Of a stretch of DNA of 46,785 nt, positions 22,066 through 32,551 are shown piece by piece. The notes under the pieces were generated by a model. The model had not been told where the DNA came from. It saw nothing but the letters and a program-made list of their open reading frames with translations, and did no database searches. The position numbers and the translations under genes were made by a program. Every line of letters begins with the position of its first letter. The first letter of the stretch is position 1. Origin of the DNA: Chara braunii (Eukaryota > Streptophyta > Charophyceae > Charales > Characeae); assembly GCA_003427395.1 (NCBI GenBank), contig BFEA01000170.1:670867-717651 (forward strand), read 5' to 3'.

Positions 22066-23170
22066 TGTAAGGAATGTGTCCTTAGGGGGCCCTAAACAAC
22101 ATGCATAAGCTATGGACTATGGCGCCCCAACAAGCCTCATGCCCGCCCTAAGTGAAGGTGGGCTTGGATATCCACAAGAGGCCCTTATCTCATCATATTG
22201 CAATGTGGGTCTCAGACAGTTGTTGCACGCAAGTTGGTTGAAGTGCAATCTGGGCCTCACCCTAGCTCTTCCAAAAGAAGCAGTTGCGTTAGGGAGTTGA
22301 GCTTAGGATGCAGGTGGTTGCGCCCTGGGTACACGCCTTGTGAGGCCAACATATCACGTGGCCATGGGCCAATGAGAATGCAGCATTGTCGTCACCTCTG
22401 TCCTGCGAGCGAATGCAAACACAACAAACATTCATAGCTTGGAAAAATCTTAGGTGTGCCCAACAGAAAAGGGCACAGACCCTCAACTATAGACATGGGC
22501 CTGGGCACAAACACTGGAGCCCTACCAGAAGCTACTGGAAACTTCCACGACCATGCCCAGACAGTCCAGTAGTAGCAACGTCTCCCATATAGGGAGAAGG
22601 TCAGCGAGTCTCGGGCATTCTGGCCTAGGAAAAGAATGTGGACACGCTATTGCGATTGTGCACAAGTGTTTGCATGCGTTATTGCTGGCCGGGGCGCGCG
22701 CGAGCGCTGAGGGAAGTGGGGCGCTGCAGAGCAACGGGGTGCCAAGCGGCCACAGTCGGGCTGCAGGGCCGCGGGCAGGTGGAGGCGACAATGGTCTTCA
22801 GGAAGGAGGCGCATGTGGGGGTGGACAAAGTAGGTGAGGAAGGTCGAGAGTACGTACTTGGTGTGTGTGGGAGGTCAACATTGGTGTTGATGTCATGTAT
22901 ATTGGTCTTCGAAGTCGGAGTGTGCCTTTTGCAAGAACCTCGATAGGATAGGTAGGACGAGTAGAGTAGAATGGGTGCTAGAAGCGACATTGAATATTGC
23001 GTTGGTGTGGCCTGAGGGCTTGAACATTGGCTCACAAGTTCACTGTTTCGCACTTATTTGGATGGAATCTTGGTGCATTTGAGCTCTCAGCTTGTGACAT
23101 GACTATCTTGACTTCTGCGTGATTTTGCAACTTGGTTCTCTGTATATCGCTCTCGCTCATATTCCTTGCA
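22066..23170 (+). repeat. Chromovirus B 3' LTR
   Basis: The 1,105-bp copy begins TGTAAGGAATG and ends CATTCCTTGCA. It aligns with the 5' LTR but differs at many sites, so the insertion is not recent. It is free of N bases, unlike the 5' copy. Confidence 0.9.
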
Positions 23171-23238
23171 GATTGATTGATGATTGACTGATTGATTGAT
23201 GGGGGAGGGTCCCTGCCCCCAGCACACACACACACACT
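23171..23238. repeat. GATT array, G-run and (CA)n
   Basis: GATT repeats, then GGGGGAGGGTCC and a short (CA)n. The same series of motifs, with longer arrays, occurs at 28880-29001, and in mirror form at 29282-29410. Confidence 0.8.
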
Positions 23239-24303
23239 ATGTTTTTGATTTTTTTTTATTATTATTATTATTTAAGTTTTTCCCTTTTTATCTTTGTATC
23301 TGTCCGTAAAAAACAAAAATAAAAGAAACATATGCACCATTGGATTGGAAAGCGAAAGTTGAAGATAACAAGGTGTTGAAATCATCGATGCAAATATAAA
23401 AGCACAGTGCGAGAAGGGCAATATGCTAAGTTGTGTAACTCGGAATTGAATTATTAACTCTCACGAAAAATAGGAAGACGATAATAAGAGCTTACCATAG
23501 TCCGAGCTATGGAGATGAAACCACCACCCGTACGGATAACAGTAAGTCTGACTTCCCTCTATTAGTTTCAGTTGGAGCCGAAATCCAGCCTCATCAGGGG
23601 CGAGAGACAATTCGCAGTGAAAGTAACGAAACTTATGGAATAAATATTGATTTAAGCCTCAGTAATTCTCGAAGGTTTCTCATGGGAAATCAGCCCCCGC
23701 TTTGGTGAGTTTCACGTCAAGTCACAAGTTCTACCCAAAAAGGCCATGCCGATTTTTCAAAATCACCTGCAGATTTTTGCGCTACAATTTTTATCTGACG
23801 TCTCACAAATCGGAATGTTTACCACAGTCTATCCTCCGAGGTATCTGGTAATTTTGCACACGTTTTCAGTAGGCCTATGGTTTTATCTCCAACATCCCAA
23901 CTCCACTTTGGATTTTACGAAAGTCCTATGAATCAAAATGTTCTACACATTGCATCAATTGTAGGTGTACCCAATATTTTCTACCACATTTCCAGTATGT
24001 CATAGATCTCGAATCTCTGAAATTCGAAGTCCTTCGGATTTTTTCAAAAAAGTCCCTCGTGCTGCAAATTTCACAAATTCCATATTTTTTTTATCTCTGC
24101 GATCTCTGGCGTATTTTTGTTAAGTTATTTTACTTACCTTACCATCCGCAGTATTTACTCCGCCACTTTTTCCAAGACGGAGCTCGTTTCCGAATGAATT
24201 TCCCTGGGCATCCTTCAAAGTATTTCCCAAGGTACTTTTGCAACCTCAGGAGTCGTTTCAGTGTAAACAGTCATAGTCCTATCAAACTTACGTTTGAGGT
24301 CAA

Positions 24304-25263
24304 TTAGTAAATCCTATTCAGACAACAAATGATGAGCGCCTTTTCTGCGAAATGGTTGAATATAAGTTGAAATTTTGGATCGTTCTGAAGGTGAGATCTC
24401 CTTATTCTCAAATCTCTCTGTAATTCCTCTGAACTAACTGGGTCGTTACTTTTTTTCCCGTTTTCACTATGATCTTCGTCTCTAGAAAGTCTCATTCCCC
24501 GTCTTCCTCATATGTCCTTTCAAGGGTCAATGCCTTATCGTACACGGATTGAAAACGGTTAATGATATCCTTCGCTTTACCATCATTATTTTTTTTGTCA
24601 CTCCAAATAAACTTGGACATGTCATCCATGAGCCGTACCCCTTTCACCAGTTTCCTATCTCTTCCCAAACTAGACAAAAAATAGTATTCGTTGTATGTGC
24701 CTAAGATACAGTTCAGTGGAGGGTTTGTACTTTGGCCCATTGGAATACCTATTTTTTGTCTAATTAGTCGATCCGCCGCCATTACATAAGTATACTCGAA
24801 TTCAAATTTTACCATGCCACAAATATCTTCAAAATTAATGACCATCCAACTTTCTCCTCTTTTCTTTATGGAAAATGATGTTTTTTTTCCTCTCATTTTC
24901 GACGTCAGTCTGCTTCTCCCTTTCTCGTTGTAGTAGTGTAATATTTAATCTCATGCTCTCAAAATAGAGCTATGGGACAAGCGGCTGAACATCTCCTTAA
25001 ACGTCGAAGGATGCGCAAAGCGAATTCCTTTTCTTTTTTTTCTTCGTCCAGTTTTTCACCTCCCTGAGCATTCTCAGCAATAGATTCATATATCTCAAAT
25101 TGAAGTGCATACTCTCTGGCAAAAGAAATAGAAGATGATTAAGTGCATAGGTTGTTCGGCTTTCCGTTGTTCTCAAGGGTTCTGAGTTGGATGGGCTTGT
25201 GGGGCGGAACTTTGATAAGTCATTGTTTTTATGAATTATATAAGTTCTTCCCCATATTCTCAA
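24304..25263 (-). pseudogene. Penelope-like reverse transcriptase, broken
   Basis: The fingers lie in the frame 25263-24997 (NNDLSKFRPTSPSNSEPLRT). The palm is in the frame 24896-24492: VMAADRLIRQKIGIPMGQ, TNPPLNCILGTYNEYYFL and the catalytic RLMDDMSKFIW (about 24650-24620). A thumb-like tail, PKFQLIFNHFAEKALIICCL, ends at 24304. The Q-K-I-G-I-P-M-G-Q box followed by x-M-D-D is an RT signature and differs from both the LTR-type YLDD and the LINE FADD elsewhere in this window. Frames between the pieces are broken. Confidence 0.65.
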
Positions 25264-25472
25264 ACCATCTCATTTTTCAATCCTCATTAGGCCACTTCTT
25301 TGTACAGTTGTTCACTTTTAGCTAAGGTCTCGGCTTCCAATCTTCATTCTATACGGAAACTTTTATTACCCCGTAAAATATTTTGCATCCCTTTAGCGTA
25401 AATCTTGGGGCACATTTTCACAACTTCTGTTGAATTTTTATCAACCGTCGTTCATACAAAGTGTTTCCCCAG

Positions 25473-25891
25473 TCATTTCAGATAACCCATGGAACCTAAG
25501 TCGAAGTTGCTTAAGTCTGGTGACATTGTCAAACATCTTAGAGCTTCCTTCCTTGACAGAGGAAAATCCACTCCCATATTTGTCAGCGCATCATTCAATT
25601 GTCTTAAAATCCTACCCATTTTCCTCTTATAATCTGGATAAGTTATACTTCTAGCATTTTTAACCAGCGAATCTATACCTTCCATTTTATTAATTATGCA
25701 CATCACATGTCCCCCTTCAGTCGGAAGATTGTAGTCTGCGCAATTGCAGGTTCCCACCGGGATCTGCGCAACACGCATGTGGTTGTGAAGAAAATCGGAA
25801 AAACATTATTGTTACGTGAGATTGTTATCATTTTTTTACAGATGAATACAACTTCAACTGGCGGAAGGCATTTCAGTTGATGATCCATCAC
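25473..25891 (-). pseudogene. Cys-rich domain of the Penelope-like element
   Basis: Two overlapping frames encode VPVGTCNCADYNLPTEGGHV-like sequence (frame 25778-25473; seen as PVGTCNCADYNL) and an upstream segment with CLPPVEVVFICKKMITISRN (25891-25703). A C-x-C followed by GHV suggests a small metal-binding fold upstream of the RT. It would lie between nuclease and RT in the protein. Its specific function is unknown to me. Confidence 0.45.
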
Positions 25892-26329
25892 GACTCTTTA
25901 AATCCTTTTCTTATCTAATCCCTTGTCGTATGTAACAGATACACAGTGTTTCGACGCGTATTGACTCTAAATTTTTTCCTTCTAGTATATCTTTCAGGTT
26001 ATTCGGGCAGATCGCTTTAAAGAAAAGATCAGTTGCAAGGAACAATTCAAGTAGATCTTCACTGGACAATTTATGGATTCTTCAGTAACTTGTGAAGATT
26101 CTTGTTGAGTTTCATGTTATAAGGTTTCTCCTTTGAGTTGTCCAAGGGTGGAGCTTCCTCCCTTTTCCAGTTTCGCTTTTAGACTAGTCAACAAAATGGT
26201 TAAAATATCAATCGTGAAAGTACCCAATCCTATATCGAGAAGTACAACGTTCCACTCTGATATCCAAATTCCCCACTCTGATATCCAAATTCCCCGAATG
26301 AAGAAACAATTTTATCACCCTTTGATGCG

Positions 26330-26735
26330 GCTTTACGTATATTAGCTAAGTTAACATATTCAAAATTACCAAAGATAATCGGTCTATCATTTGAAAAATT
26401 AGTGCATCTTGACTTTTTACACTTTGTTCTACCTTTACGTTTTTTCCTCGCAGAAGTACGATTAAGTTTCGTAGAATTTAATGAGGGTGACCGCCTTTTA
26501 ATAAATATTATTTCAACGTTGGTAGATCTTGAGTAGGGACAAAGCTAATCGGGAGAGCTGCATAGTTTTTAATTCCCTAGTTCCTTAACCAGCTATATAA
26601 CTTCGAATTATTAGCGGAGTAAGTATTATTTGTACGGTATACATGTTCCCTCCAACTTTCATAAAGAGTTATAGAAGTCTGACCTTTGTACGCTGCACGG
26701 CAACCGGGATCTAACAGAACATATACGCATGAGGA
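26330..26735 (-). pseudogene. GIY-YIG endonuclease domain and following basic region
   Basis: On the minus strand 26735-26572 reads CVYVLLDPGCRAAYKGQTS, then ITLYESWREHVYRTNN and KLYSWLRN. VYVL corresponds to the GIY strand, YKGQT to the YIG strand, and R-x-H on the next helix to the usual Arg and His positions. A basic segment follows with KCKKSRCTNFSND and EYVNLANIRKAASKGDKI at about 26460-26330. GIY-YIG nucleases nick DNA for target-primed reverse transcription in Penelope-like elements. Its location 5' to the RT is the permuted arrangement. A stop separates the parts. Confidence 0.6.
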
Positions 26736-27299
26736 GGGGTTTTCCCACTTATTTACATTATTCTTAATTAATAATTTTAGTAATCTAAAAATTTAGTGCC
26801 CCGCTTTATCTCTCCTCTATTTATAAGGATCAATATACGTAATCTTATAATTTTTCCGATATTAATTCTAACGTATTTAATTCATACCATAATACTACTC
26901 AATAGCTGGTAACGTAAGTTAAGGTAGAATTGCAAATCCTTCCAAATATCAACTATTCAGACGGATCTTGATGCTCGTTCTGCACTTTCAGGTGGTTCTC
27001 TGATAACGATCCCTCCCGGGTGAGGTGTGTGTGGTTGGTGGTGAAAGCGCATGGCTCTTAATTCCACCACTCATCCAGTGCTTCCGGTCGTCTACGATAA
27101 ACCACGCCTGCTTCTCTGCACATTTCTTGAATAGTTGGGATACTCTTCTTGTTCATGAATTTTCATAATTGTTTCTTAAGAGCGGCTTTTGTCTTGTTGT
27201 CAACGCTTAGAGGGGCACCTTCCCACTACGTCGATTCGTAAACAGGAAACCCTTTTCCATCCTTCCTTGATCTCCCTCTTCCTCTTTGGAATAAGGTAT

Positions 27300-28400
27300 C
27301 AACTATATCATTGATGTCGCCCCACTCATCCGTAATCCGGGTCGGCGGATCTCCTATAACAGCTGGTCTCCCCATCTTTGTCGGTGTTCCTGCTGGGCTG
27401 GCTTGTCCTTCTAATGTTTATCCTGGTTGGCGTTTTCTCTTCTCCAATTTGTCTTCCTGCGTTTCGTCTTCATCTTCTTCCGAGTCTAACGATGGGGTTG
27501 GCGGTGTGCTATACTTTGCTTTGGTTTTAACAACTCTATCAGTTATCATAACCCTTTCTAAACAATTTTTTTTTTTGCTTTTTTCATTTCCTTTGCTTTT
27601 TTCTTTCTAATGTTGATTTATTCATCTCTTCTCTTGCTGCTTTTTTCGTCTCCACTTTCTTTTGTCTTTCTCCAACCTTAATTTATTCATCTCTTCTCTT
27701 GCTGCTTTTTTCATCTCCATTTTCTTTTGTCTTTCTTCAGCCTCCTTTTTTTTGTTGTTTCTCCATTTGTCATCGCACATAGGCTGCCATACTCTTCAAG
27801 GACTCTTCTACCTCCTTACTCGACACCGCTTGTCTCCCTATTTCCACGCAAGCATTCGAGCTGCTTGATGCTTCATTTGCTGGAGACCCTTGATAGTTCG
27901 TCGGCCGACCTTGGCTATTCGCTTAAGGTCCTTGGTAGTTATTCCAAGTTGCTTGGCATTTGCGTCATATGTACTCGAGCTGACCGCAATTGTAACATTT
28001 TGGTCCTCTCTGTTGCCATCTTCCGCCATTGTTCCATCCTCCTCCATTTCCATTGTTCCAGTTTCGTTGTTCCAATTTCCCCCATTTTCGTTGGTCCATC
28101 CTCTTGGTCCACCTCCTCCCCCGTTTCCGTTCCACCCTCCTTGACCTCCTTGTCCCCTGTTCCATCCCAACCCGCCGTTTTCATTGGTCCGTTCTCCTGG
28201 TCCGCCTCCATTACCGTTATTTCATCATGTCGGTCCTCTTTTGTTTTCGTTCCATCCTCCTTGATCGCCTCCTCCGTTTCTGTTCCAACCTCCTTGACCT
28301 CCTTGTCCCCCGTTCCACCCCACCCCACATCCTTGGGGCAGGTCTCGTGGTTCACTACCAAATCCGGATCCGCCATATCCTCCATTCACGCTCATCTCTA
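27300..28400 (-). pseudogene. Gly/Asn-rich Gag-like segment with altered CCHC knuckle
   Basis: From ATG at about 28395 the minus strand reads repeated GGQGGQGGWN, GGGGGPRGWTNENGG and WNNGGRW, then CYNCGQLEY-I-stop-RKC at 27997-27956. This has the exact spacing of a C-X2-C-X4-H-X4-C knuckle with His>Tyr and Arg>stop, both single transitions. Two stops lie in the Gly-rich part. A basic helical stretch (EERQKKMEMKKAAREEMNK) follows. It looks like a nucleic-acid-binding Gag of a retroelement on the same strand as the Penelope-like RT. A host RNA-binding protein is less likely, given the stops. Confidence 0.5.
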
Positions 28401-28499
28401 AGTCTTGATCTTGGTGTCTTCAAGCGCTTCTTCCACGTGATGAAGAGTCATTCGTACTCTACAATAGGTCTCTTAGTTCAGTTACATATCAGTTATTTG

Positions 28500-28599
28500 A
28501 ACTAATTAGATTGATCTATCGCTTGAACTAACTAGATTGATCTATTGCCTGAACTAAATAGATTGATCTATTGCCTAGGCTACAGGGCCACCAAACCAA
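28500..28599. other. Short repeated GATTGATCTAT words
   Basis: The phrase TAGATTGATCTAT(C/T)G occurs at 28508, 28532 and 28559, spaced about 24-27 bp, with intervening TGAACTAA. It borders the target site of the 1,072-bp DNA transposon. Confidence 0.6.
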
Positions 28600-28607
28600 G
28601 TGTACGC
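28600..28607. repeat. Target site duplication GTGTACGC (left)
   Basis: It is identical to 29680-29687. The eight bases flank the TIR element directly on both sides. Confidence 0.9.
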
Positions 28608-28942
28608 CTATGTGACACCCAAGGCCGCGGATCCTGCGGCCTAGGCCACGGCCGAGGAGGCCGGCTGCGGGCCCACGGTCGAGGCCGCGTGGCCGAGTTT
28701 CCGCGCGGCCGTGCCACAGCCAGCGGGGGCGCGCGCAGGAAAATGGCGTGCCCGCGCAGCCTGCACACGCCGGCCTCTAACGGCCTGAAAAAAAAAAAAA
28801 AAAAAAAAAAAAATTGAAAATTTGGGGGGTGGTTTTTGGTAAGTAGCAAAAATAATTAATAAAATAAAACAATAAATATTCATTGATTGATTGTTTTTTT
28901 TATTGATTGATTGATTGGTGGGGGAGGGGTCCTCCCTCCCCT

Positions 28943-29001
<59 letters not shown>

Positions 29002-29281
29002 NNNNNNNNNNNNNNNNNNNNNNNNNNNNNNNNNNNNNNNNNNNNNNNNNNNNNNNNNNNNNNNNNNNNNNNNNNNNNNNNNNNNNNNNNNNNNNNNNNN
29101 NNNNNNNNNNNNNNNNNNNNNNNNNNNNNNNNNNNNNNNNNNNNNNNNNNNNNNNNNNNNNNNNNNNNNNNNNNNNNNNNNNNNNNNNNNNNNNNNNNNN
29201 NNNNNNNNNNNNNNNNNNNNNNNNNNNNNNNNNNNNNNNNNNNNNNNNNNNNNNNNNNNNNNNNNNNNNNNNNNNNNNNNN

Positions 29282-29334
<53 letters not shown>

Positions 29335-29378
29335 CATACACATCACACACACACACACACACACGATCAATCAAACCA

Positions 29379-29409
<31 letters not shown>

Positions 29410-29679
29410 CTTTTTTTTTGTTGATTTGTTTTAAGTTCTTGCATCTTCATTTTTTTTAAACACCTAATTCCCCTACACAAAACCGAAAATCATTTCTAAA
29501 AAAAATACAGCATATCCCTCCCCTATATGTTTTTTTTTTTTCTTAACGTATTTTTTGGGGTAATTTTTTTTTTATAGAAAAAACGGCCGTGGACTGGGTC
29601 TCATCGGCCGCGGCCGCGGCCAACTTTTTCGGCCGCAGCGGCCGAATTGCCCGCGGCCTGGGCCGCGGGTGTCACATAG
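28608..29679. mobile_element. Non-autonomous TIR DNA transposon with 8-bp TSD
   Basis: The ends are CTATGTGACACCC and its perfect inverse GGGTGTCACATAG, continuing into GC-rich imperfect arms (GGCCGCGG words). The flanking 8-bp GTGTACGC duplication is exact. No transposase is encoded. The interior has poly(A), GATT arrays, (CA)n, a 280-base N gap and mirror-image arrays on the right. An 8-bp duplication suits hAT-like (or P or Merlin-like) families, but the TIR does not settle which. True length is uncertain because of the gap. Confidence 0.85.
29002..29281. other. Assembly gap (280 N) inside (CA)n
   Basis: A run of N lies between two long (CA)n arrays. All long open frames across it are artefacts of the dinucleotide repeat and N bases. 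Confidence 0.95.
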
Positions 29680-29687
29680 GTGTACGC
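29680..29687. repeat. Target site duplication GTGTACGC (right)
   Basis: Second copy of the 8-bp duplication flanking the TIR element. Confidence 0.9.
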
Positions 29688-29710
29688 CTCCTGACTGGTT
29701 GCCTCTGCCT

Positions 29711-30740
29711 TTACCAATTGGATTGGAAAGCGAAAGCTGAAGACAACAGGGTGCTGAAATCAGCAACGCAAAGGCACAAGCACGCTGCGAGAAGGCCAAC
29801 ACGCTAAGTTGTGTAACTCGGGATTGAATTATTAACTCTCACAAAAAATAGGAAGAAGATAACAAGAGCTTGTCATAGCCTGAGCTATGGAGATCAAGCC
29901 ACCACTTGTATGAACAGCGGTAAGTCTGGCTTCCCTCTACTGGTTTCAGCTGGAGCGAGAATCCAGCCATATCAGAGGAGAGAGACGATTCCGCGGTGAA
30001 AGTAGCATAACTTGTGGAATAAAGACTAATGTAAGCCTCAGTAATTCCGGAAGGTTTCTCACGGGAAATCAGCCCCCACTTTGGTGAGTTCCACGTCAAG
30101 TCACAAGTTCTACCCCAAAAGGTCATGCCAATTTTCCGAAATTACCTGCAGAATTTCACGCTATTATTTCTATCTGACCTCTCAGAAATCAGAGTGTTCA
30201 CCACAGTCTATCCTCCGAGGCTCACGGGTTTTCAGTAGGCCTATGATTTTATCCCCAGCATCCTAACTCTGTTTTGGATTTTACAAAAGCCTTCTGAATC
30301 AGAATGTTTTACACACAGCATCAATCATAGGTGTACCTGATATTTTCTACCACACTTCCAGTAGGCCATAGATCTCGAATCTCGGAAATCCAAAGTCCTT
30401 TGGTCCCTTGTGCCGCAGATTTTGCGAATTCCGTGTTTTTTTCTCTCTGTGATCTCTGGATTATTTCTGTCGAGCCATTTTACTTACCCTACCATCCACA
30501 TCCACAGTATTTACTCCCCCACTCTTTCCAAGACGGAGCTCATCTCGGAATGAATTTCCCTAGGCATCTTTCAAAGTATTTCCCAGGGTACGTCTGCAAC
30601 CTCAGGAGTCGTTTACATCTCAGGTCATCTGGTAAATCCTGTCCAGACAACAAGTGACGACCGCCTTTTTCAGCGAGATGGTTGAATACGATTCAAAATC
30701 TTGGATCGTTCTGAGGGTGAGAACTCCTTTCCAAAATTTC
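29711..30740 (-). mobile_element. Second copy of the Penelope-like element, 3' end only
   Basis: It is similar along its length to 23330-24420, including GGATTGGAAAGCGAAAG at its left end, TTGTGTAACTCGG and the thumb-coding end near 30640-30720. It is in the same orientation. Homology ends near 30740, shortly after the RT thumb, so this copy lacks nuclease and RT palm. A 5' truncation of this kind is normal for target-primed retroelements. It shows the family is repeated in the genome. Confidence 0.75.
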
Positions 30741-30856
30741 TGCAAAATGTGGACCATGTTTTGCCATCCGCAATCAGAGAAAAAAATAAAAAAATCCTTT
30801 TTTATTACTTTTTTTTTTTTTTTTTTTAAAGACTGCCGTTTTTTTTTCAGAATGCT

Positions 30857-31108
30857 GTTCCCTCTGAAGAAATGCACTATACCTTCGGAAGTGATCAACA
30901 TAAGCATGGTGACTTTTCAACCTTATATAGATTTCCATGTATGCAGTGTCTTTTAGCCCGGAAGAGGTTCTATGGAAACACACACTCCACTGGCATGCAG
31001 GGAGGTGTATTGTACTGGCGTTCCCTCTGAAAAAACGCACAATAGCTTGGGAAGTAATCAACATAAGCATGGTGGTTTTTCAGCCTTATATAGGTTTTCA
31101 TGTACGCA
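30857..31108. repeat. Direct repeat, two ~89-bp copies 163 bp apart
   Basis: 30857-30945 and 31020-31108 share GTTCCCTCTGAA.AAA.GCAC, ATCAACATAAGCATGGTG and CCTTATATAG. There is a TATA-like word in each but no gene. Confidence 0.8.
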
Positions 31109-31109
31109 A

Positions 31110-32310
31110 TCCATAGTGGAGATAGATTCTCTTCAAAGAATTACTGCCAAGAAGTGGCGGCCTCAATAGTATTATACACTTTTGAGATCGCTGGATTGTT
31201 ATATATTACCTCATGCCTTTTTTTACATGGCTTGTCTCCAGCTGTCGACCTTCACAATTCGGTACGGGGTTAAAGAACAAAGAAGAAAGAAAAAGGAAAA
31301 AAAAAAGATGAAAAAGGAATGGAGGGGCGCGTGAGTAAAGCTACGTTCGAACACAAGCACAGAGAGAAGTGAGGTGAAGACAAGAAGTTAAACAAACCAC
31401 TGCCGTACTTCCTATAGTCGTGCCCGATAACGAGCAACTATTTTAGGAAACGTACGCGCCACTGCACAAACGCCCAAATTCATCCGACTAGAAATGTTTC
31501 TACTCTAGTTTCTTTTTCCATTGCCGATAGCTGCGCCAAGTACAAAGCGAGGGGCAGGAAAAGCAGTCGAAAGCGGAACAGGCTCGGATGGCAGAATTCT
31601 CCTTCTGGAGAAACAACAACGATCATCGTTGAGGAGAGAAGAGCTAGAACAAGAGAGACACAAAACAACTCGAACATTATGAAACGCGTTGAATAACATT
31701 GTGGAGAGGACCATGCATGGATATGTGACTCATCATATGGCCAGAGACTGAACATTTCATACTTGGAAGTTTCATTGCAAAATTTACTACGATTTTTTAA
31801 TTAAGGAATTGTAGAAATTACCCTCAGCCAAAGATCGTGGACACTTTTGTTCTATATTCCTATTTGGGGACTGCCAGGGGACTCGCCTAGACCATTGCTT
31901 GTTTTTTTTTCTGGGACTGCCAGAGGTCATTGCTTGCCACCTGGTTCTTCTCCCCACCATAACACATGTTTTGTGTACGAATGGAAGGCAACCTATGTGT
32001 GTTGTATTCGATTACAACGCATATGGGTTATGTTGTTCAGGGGAAAACGGTAGCACATTCATGTGGCTGGTAACCTTGCTTGGCACCCTCAAAACTTTCT
32101 CCCATGTGTCATGGCCACAGAGAGACTCGCGCAACAAAAGACGAACAGAACCCATTTGATGCAATCCAGGACAGCCTTTGTCACCGACCAGGCCCCGCGG
32201 GGGGTCATGTTGGTCACCCCACCAGCATGGCCAGGCAAGGGCTACAAAAGGCATTCACTTAGAATATATATATCATCAAACAGACCTGCCTATATATATA
32301 TATATGTAGA
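31110..32310. other. No gene seen
   Basis: This is ordinary mixed sequence up to the hammerhead units. Short frames on both strands (for example 31480-31755 minus) have no recognisable domains. The last part holds (TA)n at 32292-32305. Confidence 0.4.
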
Positions 32311-32312
32311 AT

Positions 32313-32551
32313 TTTCCATCTGGTGTGGGTGAGTGATAGTCTACTTTGATTTTGGTTAAGGTAGATTATCATTTACAGTGTAATCAGTGAGGGGATTCTG
32401 CACACTGTTGAGGGTTCAGCCTCCTGATGAGTCGGTCAAACTCCGACGAAACAATTTGTCACAGCCCCTCGTTTGTTATCCTCTTCTTTCTCTCTGCCTA
32501 CGGTTTACCGGACAGTTCTATTTGTGACGATATATATATATCGTATATATA
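32313..32551 (+). repeat. Hammerhead-bearing unit 1 (plus)
   Basis: The unit starts TTCCATCTGGTGTGGGTGAG, passes GATTTTGGTTAAGGTAGATT, contains the ribozyme, then CACAGCCCCTCGTTTG and CTCTGCCTACGGTTTACCGG, and ends in (TA)n. It is the inverse of unit 2 (33302-33535). Confidence 0.85.
32400..32459 (+). ncRNA. Type III hammerhead ribozyme, copy A
   Basis: Core CTGATGA at 32424-32430 and GAAA at 32448-32451. Stem II is GTCGG/CCGAC (5 bp). Stem I is GAGG/CCTC with hexaloop GTTCAG. Stem III is GCACACTG with CAATTTGT, with two mismatches. The cleavage triplet is GTT, predicted cut after 32409. All catalytic core bases are present, so this is the most complete core in the cluster. Loop 2 is TCAAACT rather than the TGAAACT of the others, which weakens the loop 1-loop 2 pairing. 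Confidence 0.85.

Larger units (their letters stand above)
16830..23170 (+). mobile_element. Chromovirus B (Ty3/gypsy), internally deleted
   Basis: An LTR retrotransposon with both LTRs (16830-17954 and 22066-23170), a textbook initiator-Met primer site after the 5' LTR and a purine tract before the 3' LTR. The internal part keeps gag with a zinc knuckle, protease, the integrase C-terminus and a chromodomain. RT, RNase H and the integrase core are absent: the sequence passes from protease (about 21270) to integrase C-terminal tail (about 21400). It could only move in trans. A target duplication cannot be resolved because it sits in a GATT array. Confidence 0.9.
23330..28400 (-). mobile_element. 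Penelope-like element, Chlamys/Naiad type order, decayed
   Basis: Reading right to left: a Gly/Asn-rich segment with a CCHC-like knuckle (28395-27956), a basic coiled segment (27850-27300), a GIY-YIG nuclease (26735-26572), Cys-rich segments (26460-26330 and about 25760-25700), RT fingers, palm and thumb (25263-24304) and a 3' tail to about 23330. A GIY-YIG nuclease encoded upstream of the RT is the permuted order described for the Chlamys/Naiad clade of Penelope-like elements, Chlamys being the green-lineage group. The element carries many stops. Whether the Gly-rich segment belongs to the same element is inferred from order and strand only. Confidence 0.6.

Noticed and set aside
27838-28170. 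Host glycine-rich RNA-binding protein
   Set aside because: Two stops in the Gly-rich part, a stop in the knuckle and a retroelement context on the same strand favour a Gag remnant.
28880-29459. Long open frames of Thr-His or Val-Cys repeats
   Set aside because: They are translations of (CA)n and the N gap, on both strands and in every frame.
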